Assembly: GCF_004664715.2 (NCBI RefSeq)
Contig: NC_051068.1
Span: forward strand, 14,396,798-14,460,797
DNA length: 64,000 bases
Direction: 5' to 3'
Source of the DNA: Peromyscus leucopus
Taxonomy: Eukaryota; Chordata; Mammalia; Rodentia; Cricetidae
Part shown: piece after piece, positions 58,146 to 64,000 of the stretch
Position numbering within the stretch: position 1 is the stretch's first letter
Layout: each line of letters begins with the position of its first letter
Position numbers and translations under genes: made by a program
Notes under the pieces: model-generated
The model's input: the letters and a program-made list of their open reading frames with translations, nothing else
The model's database searches: none
What the model was told of the DNA's origin: nothing

Positions 58146-59129
58146 GGGCCATGTTTCTTTGTGTTAAGAGAATGCATTTTAGCTTGAAACACATTTGGGA
58201 CCATACTATGACAACATGTTTTTGATTATCAAAAATCCGCTGTCTGTATGTGCATGCCCACACTGCTTCCTGTCTTAGGGTAACATGGGTAACCCTTCTT
58301 ACAAGCACCTTCTAGAAGACTCTAAGTTAGCTTTGGGCATTTGATAAACTGCAGCAGTAGAATGAGTTTAGGGCTGGTGTCTAGTTCACCCCACCTTTCT
58401 TTCTCCCCTTAAAAGCATTCAACAGTTCCCTAAAAGGTAGCTGAGATGTCACGCTGGCTCTGGAGTGGGGACTGTTAAAACAGGAGTCTGTACCTTTAGG
58501 CTAGATTCCTGTAGCCTGAATCAAGCCACAGTGCAGGCAACTCTCTGGGGGACAGTTAAGGAGCTGTTTTTGATGTGTCCCAACATCAGCTCTTCATTTA
58601 TGACCCTACTCAGTACCTGACTCCTCCATGGTCATTGTCACATACACTGTGTTGAATGAAATCATGTGATGTGAAACTTCCTGTCACCCCTAAAAGGTTC
58701 TAAAAAGCCAGATCTTTTGTTCTGGGGTTGCTCAGGAGCCTCCTTAGGGGAGTTTCCTTGGGGAGGTGTTTTGAAGACTGCAATCTGAAAATACTCCTCT
58801 GGCCTCCACCTCTCATTCCTCTGGGCTTTAATGGGAAGCTTCAAGTTTCTCCTACATTTTAATGCTCTCCCTCCCACCTTGAAGCCCAATTGTGGCTCGA
58901 GGCCCTTACATTCTAGTAAGCCTCATACCTGGAGGGCATTGTGAATTGTGGCCAGCCTCTTTTCCAGACCAACCACGCTTCTATCCCTTTTAATACTTAT
59001 CACAGGCACCAGTTGCTAAAAGCCTGGTCAGTGCCTCCCAGACGTGCAGCTTGAGACACACTTTGTTGCATTACCCCACTGAGATCTGTAATTTGAAACA
59101 TTCTAGGTTTGAATATGTTCTTTCGTGTG
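58146..59129. other. Single-copy noncoding stretch
   Basis: About 1 kb; no repeat or gene recognised. Confidence 0.5.
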
Positions 59130-59180
59130 TGGTAGTGGTGGTGGTGGTGGTGGTGGTGGTGGTGGTGGTGGTGGTGGTGT
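59130..59180. repeat. (GGT)n trinucleotide repeat
   Basis: About 15 GGT units with one TAG interruption at the left, at the tail side of the antisense B4. Poly-Gly, poly-Val and poly-Pro frames are artefacts. Confidence 0.96.
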
Positions 59181-59560
59181 GTGTGCGCCCATGTTCATGT
59201 GTATGCACGTGCACATGTGGAGGCCAGATGTCAGTGTTCCATGTCTTCCTCTGCCAGTCTCCGTCTTACTTGCTGAGACAGGGTCTCTCACCAGACCTGG
59301 CATTGCCTGACGGATGGCTGGCCATTAGCCTCAGAGGGCCTTACAGCTGAGACAGGGTCTCTCACCAGACCTGGCATTGCCTGATGGCTGGCTGGCCGTC
59401 AGGCTCAGAGGGCCTTACAGCCCTCCTATCTCACCAGTGCTTGCATTACCAGTGGTCGCTGCCACACCCAGCTCTTCACAGGGGTCCTGAGGATCATACT
59501 CAGGTCCTCATGCATGCACAGTTGTCGCCTTGCTAACTGGGCCAGCTCCACAGACTGAAA
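59181..59560 (-). mobile_element. B4 SINE, antisense, with internal tandem duplication
   Basis: 'gaggccagatgtcagtgttc', 'gagacagggtctctcaccag', 'ccagtgcttgcattaccagt' and 'gaggatcatactcaggtcct' follow reverse-complement B4 order. A 74-bp segment is present twice in tandem (59275-59348 and 59349-59422). Confidence 0.9.
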
Positions 59561-59884
59561 TGCTCCTGTGTCTGAGCCGCATTCTTGGTAACCCGCCCCA
59601 CTGTCAGTCTGTGGCGTTCAAATCCGAACAGTTTCCCGCAGGCTTGGTGTAGCATGTGGTCCTCACGATGTGGTCCAAGGCCCCGTGTTTGTTTCTAACT
59701 CATGACATCCTCCACTCTTGCCATGCTCTCCAGAAATGCTTCCTCTGCTAGCCTGATCGGCCCATCCCTGCATCTAGACTTGTCCTGCAAGACTGGTCCC
59801 CACAGGGTCCTGCCTGCTGCTGCCAGTTATTCCAGCAGGTCAGTGAAACTGAGCGATAGCAACGGAACGCAGGGCCCATGTCAG
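59561..59884. other. Single-copy spacer
   Basis: No feature recognised. Confidence 0.45.
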
Positions 59885-60674
59885 GTCCAGATCCACCCAT
59901 TTTCCCGAAAATGTCATGATTTCGTTTTTCTTTATGGCTGACAAAAACTTCATTGTGTACATGCTTGTGTTTTCTTTACCTGTTTCTCTTTTGGTGGACA
60001 TCTAGACTGGCTCTATTTCTTAACTCTTGTGATTATAGCAGCAGTAAATACTCATGGGTAAGTCTCTGGTGCGCTGGTTTGAAGTCCTGGGGTTCCTAAG
60101 AGTTGTACAGAGGTCATATGGTAGTTTTGATTTTAGTTTTTGAGAAATCTTCATGCTGATTTCCACAGTGGTGGCCCCAGCTTGGATGCATGCAGTTTGT
60201 CTCTCGCCAGTTCACTGGAAGGGGTTGGCAGGACTGGGGGGTTCACAGACCCCAGACTTGTAACAGCTCAGCTCTAGCTAAGATGCTGAGTGCTGTACTG
60301 AGACTACTGAGAGCAAGCACCTTATCTCATTGATAAACTTTTGCAATCTTACTTTTCAAAGAATTGCCTAGTGATCCTTTGAGTTTCGCCAGAATCAGTT
60401 GTAAAGCCCCACTCTCTACCTTTAATTCTGTTCATTTGTGTCTTCTCTCCCATTCTTCGGTTAGTTTGACTAGGGGATCATCACTCTTGTCTTTTCAATG
60501 AACCTACTCTTTGACTTGTATGTTAGTCTCCATTTCATTCATTTCTACCCTGATCTTCATTTCTCACTGCTCAATGCTTTGGAGTTTGGCCTGTTCTTGT
60601 TTTACTAAGACCTTGAGGTGCAAGGTCTTAAGTTGCTTACTTGAGATATTTCTGGCTTTTATTTTTTATTTTAT
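59885..60674 (-). mobile_element. Degenerate L1, antisense, ORF2 C-terminal side
   Basis: 'tttctttatggctgacaaaa', 'gtgattatagcagcagtaaa', 'atttccacagtggtggcccc', and later 'tttctaccctgatcttcatt' are antisense versions of well-known L1 ORF2 segments in the expected order. All frames are broken. Confidence 0.75.
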
Positions 60675-60859
60675 ATGTATGTTTTGCTTGTATATGTGTG
60701 TCTGCATGCAATGCCATGAAAGCCAGAAGAAGATGTCAGATACCCTGAGACTGGAGTGACAGGTGGTTTGAGTTGCTGTGTGGGTGCTGGGGATTGAACC
60801 TGGGTTCATACGAAAGGGCAGCCATGCTCTTAACTGTTGGGCTGTCACTCCAGGCCAGG
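60675..60859 (-). mobile_element. B2/B3 SINE inserted in the L1, antisense
   Basis: 'agccagaagaagatgtcaga', 'gagactggagtgacaggtgg', 'gtgctggggattgaacctgg' and 'gctcttaactgttgggctgt' are the reverse complement of a B3-like SINE. L1 sequence resumes to its right. Confidence 0.85.
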
Positions 60860-60949
60860 GTGAGCATCTCACTATACAAGCAAGAGCCTCAGACCTGCCT
60901 TTGCTGTGCCTCAAAGGCTCTGCTAAGTTACACTTTCATTTTCATTTGA

Positions 60950-61325
60950 TTCTAGATCCTTTCAAATTTCTTCAGTGACCTCACTGGTCATTCCAAATTT
61001 ATCATTCAATCTCCAAGTACTTTTGTGTTTGGTGGTCTCTTTGGTTATTGATTTCCAGTTTTATCCCACTGTGATCTGGGAAGATACAAGAAATTATTTC
61101 ATCTCTGTTGTGTTTGTTGACTTCCTTTGTGGGCTATTATATAGTCCATTTTAGGGAAGATCCCACTCCTGTAGAGAATAATGTGAATTCTGTGTTTGTT
61201 AGATGGAAAATTCTGTAGGTAATTAACTCTCTTTTTATTAACTTAATTAGAATAAGTATGAAGTCTCTTTATTTTTAATTTGTGTCATCTATCTAGAGGT
61301 GAAAATGGACATTAAAATCACCCAC
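60950..61325 (-). mobile_element. Degenerate L1, antisense, ORF2 middle
   Basis: 'ctttggttattgatttccag', 'tttatcccactgtgatctgg', 'aataatgtgaattctgtgtt' and 'catctatctagaggtgaaaa' follow antisense L1 ORF2 order. Confidence 0.78.
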
Positions 61326-61329
61326 ACAA

Positions 61330-61512
61330 ATCTGACTGTGGTGCTGCAGCCCTGTCACCAAAGCACTTGGTCATCAGAGGCAGAAAGAGGAGTCAAGGCC
61401 AGCCTAATGGGACCAGGAAAATCTCATCTAAGGAAAGAGGTGGTTGGGGATCTCAGTCATAGCACTTGTCTACCGTGAGCAAGGACCTACGTTCAGTTCC
61501 CAGCAACACAAA
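61330..61512 (+). mobile_element. B1-like plus ID SINE inserted in the L1
   Basis: A worn B1-like part (61330-61432: 'cagaggcagaaagaggagtc', 'aaggccagcctaatgggacc') is followed by an ID monomer (61440-61512: 'gttggggatctcagtcatag', 'gttcagttcccagcaacaca'). Confidence 0.65.
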
Positions 61513-61549
61513 ACAGAGAGCTAGGAAGCAAACAAAATAGCTGTACCAG

Positions 61550-62480
61550 TTTGTTTTCAGCTTCCATTCACCTTACTGACTGGCTTCTGTGGTTTTTCTC
61601 TTATCCTGGGGCTGTCTTTATCAGTGAGGTGTGTTTTCAGGAGAGAACAGACAGGTGGATCCTGCTTTTTATCTGTTCAGTCTGTCTGTACCTCTTCATT
61701 GGAGAGATGAGGCCATTTACACCGAGGTTATTATTTGGGGGCGCCTTTACTAATCCCTGTGATTTTGTTTGTTGTTTTCTCCTTTTATTAATATTTCCCC
61801 CCTCTTATCAGTATTTGGGGTTTGCTGGTTTACCGAGTTGGATGTGATGGATTCCTTCCTTGCTCACCTTTGTTTATATACTCCCCTCAAAAATTTTATT
61901 CTTTCCTATGCTCCTTGTGATTGACACTGTCTTTTTTTTTCTCCTCTGTGAAAGCGAGCCTCTAAGTATCCTGGCTTGGTGGACATAACTTGGTTTGTGT
62001 CTGTCTTTAAGTGTCCTTATTTCCCTGCCAGTTTCAAAAGACAGCTTTGATGGGTCGGGCAATCTTGGTCGGCAGTTGTTTGTGTTCAGGACTTGAAATA
62101 GAGTGCTCCCTGCTTTTGTGGCTTTTAGATTGCTCAGAGAGAGACCAGATATTATCTTAATGTTTCTGCCTTTGTGGGTGAGTTAGCATTTTTCCCTTAA
62201 AGCTTCCGACATTATTTCTTTGCTTTATGTTTCAATGTCTACAGTACAATACGCCATACAAAGTTCTTCTCTGTTTGTGGCTATTTGGGGGTCTAAATGC
62301 CTTTGGGATTTAGGTGTCCATTTCTTTATCCAGATTTGGAAATTATTCTATTATTTCATAGACTAGAATCTTAACGCCATTGGTTCTTTTTTCTATCCCG
62401 TGTATTCTTAGATTTGATCTCTTGATTATATCACAGAGTCTGCATGTCTTTCTTGCTTTTTTTCACATAAGAGAAATACT
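61550..62480 (-). mobile_element. Degenerate L1, antisense, ORF1/ORF2 boundary side
   Basis: 'gaggccatttacaccgaggt' corresponds to antisense L1 near the start of ORF2. 'tttcaaaagacagctttgat', 'tttgtggcttttagattgct' and 'gggatttaggtgtccatttc' continue into ORF1-side sequence. Large internal deletions relative to a complete L1. Confidence 0.65.
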
Positions 62481-62687
62481 CTATTCTATCCAAAAATCCT
62501 TACCAATATCAACAGTGTTGAATACTTATTAGTCAATTTATAAGTTACTGATTGGTATGATAATGTCAGATTGTTGTTTAAATGAATAGCATAACAAATG
62601 CACTCACCTTCCATTTTGAGTCATTTACAAATGTTCTTACTTGATTTGTGGCTAAATAAAAGAATATTGTTAGTTTGGGGCTGTAAA
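62481..62687. other. AT-rich spacer
   Basis: No feature recognised; may be further L1 debris. Confidence 0.4.
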
Positions 62688-62703
62688 GAATAATCAGTTT
62701 GTG

Positions 62704-62935
62704 GACTAGAGAGATGGCTTAGCAGTTAAGAGCATTTTCTGCTTGCTGCTCTTCTAGAAGACCAAAGTTCAGTTCCCAGCACCCACATGTCAAATCACAA
62801 GTGTACAGTAACTCCAGTTCTAGGGTATTCAACACACTCTTCTGACCTCCTCAGGTATTAGGCATTTGTGTGTTGCATGTATATACATGCAAACAAAACA
62901 ATCACATGCATAAAATAATAAATCCTTATAGAAAG
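62704..62935 (+). mobile_element. B2/B3 SINE with target-site duplication
   Basis: 'gactagagagatggcttagc', 'agttcagttcccagcaccca', 'agtaactccagttctagggt' and an AATAAAT-type tail. Flanks are 16-bp direct repeats differing at one base: 62688-62703 (gaataatcagtttgtg) and 62936-62951 (gaatagtcagtttgtg). Confidence 0.92.
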
Positions 62936-62951
62936 GAATAGTCAGTTTGTG

Positions 62952-63191
62952 TATGTGTGAGAAGGGAGAGGAGAGGGAGAAGAGAAAGGGAAGAATGAAA
63001 GAAAGAGGGGGAAGCAGGAGATCATGAGTATCAGCTTAACAATGATACTCCCTCCTCCAAAATGGTCAATTGTATCTTTGATGATTCCAGAGACCATCTC
63101 ATTGATTTAGAAAATGGATGATAGCATGAAGAATAAATAAATCCAGTGACAAATGTTAACCGTTTTACAGACCCATATGAAACAAATACAT
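62952..63191. other. Purine-rich and single-copy spacer
   Basis: GA-rich patch at 62960-63022 ('agggagaggagagggagaag'), then unrecognised AT-rich sequence. Confidence 0.55.
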
Positions 63192-63360
63192 GTAGGCTGG
63201 AGAGACAACTCAGTAATTAGAGTCCTTGCTGCTCTCCCAGAGGACTGGAATTCCAGTCCCATCACCCACACTGCACAGCACACAATTGCCCGTTCAACTT
63301 CCGGGATCCTATGCCAATCTTCTAGCTTCCATAGACACCCACTCATATGTAGTATACACA
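63192..63360 (+). mobile_element. B2/B3 SINE, diverged
   Basis: 'aggctggagagacaactcag', 'cccagaggactggaattcca', 'gtcccatcacccacactgca' and 'ccatagacacccactcatat' follow the B2/B3 body. Confidence 0.8.
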
Positions 63361-63647
63361 AGTCAGTCTTGGAACTGGTTCAGGTGGCCATCCTAAGAAC
63401 TAGTGCAAGGGCAGCCAGGGGAGACAGAGGCTCAGCATGAGTGTATGTGCTGTCCCAGGAGGCTGACCTCGGGTAATTGAATTTTTTGAGGTTTTCTTGA
63501 AATAACTAGGAATTTCCAATAGACTGTTATCTGTAACCATCCAAAAGTTAGAAATATGGTTCTTTTGTTATTGAAATAAACTGAAAATTATATTAACCAT
63601 TAACTCAAATTAATTCAGAGTTATTTTTATTAGAATTGTTCTCATAT
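63361..63647. other. Single-copy spacer
   Basis: AT-rich right half; nothing recognised. Confidence 0.5.
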
Positions 63648-64000
63648 GACATATTTTGATCATGTTTTCTCCCTCCCCCTCCTCCTCCCAGATGTTCCTC
63701 CCCATCTCTCTACCAATTCAACTTCATGATCTCTCTTTCTCAAAAAATAAACAAGCAAAAAACCCAATAAAACAAAAAATACCCAAACAAAATGAAACAA
63801 AAAGCACCCCCACAACACACACACACACACACACACAAAAGCACGTGCACATGCACACGAGTCTGTTGGTGATAGCTCATTACTCCTTGGAATGGAGGAG
63901 TCTGACCTGGAGTGTGGTTTAAATGCACAGTGACACTCCACTGGAGAAAACTGATTTCCCACTTCCCAACAAGTATTAATTGCTAACAGGTTAGGGGCGG
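63648..64000 (-). mobile_element. L1 3' end (rodent Lx-like), antisense, runs off window
   Basis: 'tattttgatcatgttttctc', a polypyrimidine run, an A/C-rich (CAAAA)-type segment, a (CA)n at about 63815-63838 and 'gtgacactccactggagaaa' then 'actgatttcccacttcccaa' are the reverse complement of the L1 3' UTR seen at 54770. It continues past the right edge. Confidence 0.85.

Overview
The window looks like intergenic or intronic DNA from a muroid rodent, most likely of the hamster/vole/deer-mouse family (Cricetidae). B1, B2/B3, B4 and ID SINEs, URR1-type hAT elements and rodent (Lx-like) L1 3' ends place it in muroid rodents. The cricetid placement rests on the B1 tail ('aggaaaggcgcaaagc', or a 'ggcaccaaaactacac' variant, followed by 'acagagaaaccctgtctc'). 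That placement comes from memory of the families; no search was run.

I see no protein-coding gene, exon, tRNA, rRNA, CpG island or CRISPR. The open frames are short. The longest come from tandem repeats whose period is a multiple of three, from CA-rich DNA or from single-copy sequence with no recognisable protein. The one unresolved case is a pair of minus-strand frames at 48.8-49.7 kb, which may be a decayed retrocopy or a chance frame.

Layout. 0-12 kb: SINEs and microsatellites plus two minisatellites, both with a basic period of 30 bp (3.34-3.64 and 5.2-5.86 kb). 12-16.7 kb: repeat-poor, AT-rich sequence with the texture of conserved noncoding DNA. 16.7-22.6 kb: dense SINEs, two LTR-like repeats and a URR1 element with its target duplication. 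22.6-31.8 kb: mostly single-copy, with a MIR, a SINE pair and a polypyrimidine tract. 32.5-34.2 kb: second repeat-poor, homeobox-motif-rich block. 34.3-34.6 kb: a CTG/GTG compound repeat and a second, inverted URR1. 36 kb: a 103-bp local duplication. 37-42 kb: AT-rich single-copy DNA with another enhancer-like block at 40.3-41.0 kb. 42-49 kb: C-rich tract, LTR fragment, B1 with a large CCA expansion and old L1 remnants. 50.9-51.4 kb: an 18-bp minisatellite. 52-56.5 kb: old LTR-like repeats, an L1 3' end and a ~730-bp CA-rich compound array. 59-64 kb: a B4 SINE with an internal tandem duplication, a degenerate antisense L1 (ORF1/ORF2 remnants) carrying younger SINEs, and a second L1 3' end running off the window.

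No genes work together here. If the window has a function, it is most likely cis-regulatory and carried by the repeat-poor blocks. I did not find an undescribed biological system. The observations worth a second look concern tandem repeats, small duplications and candidate conserved elements.
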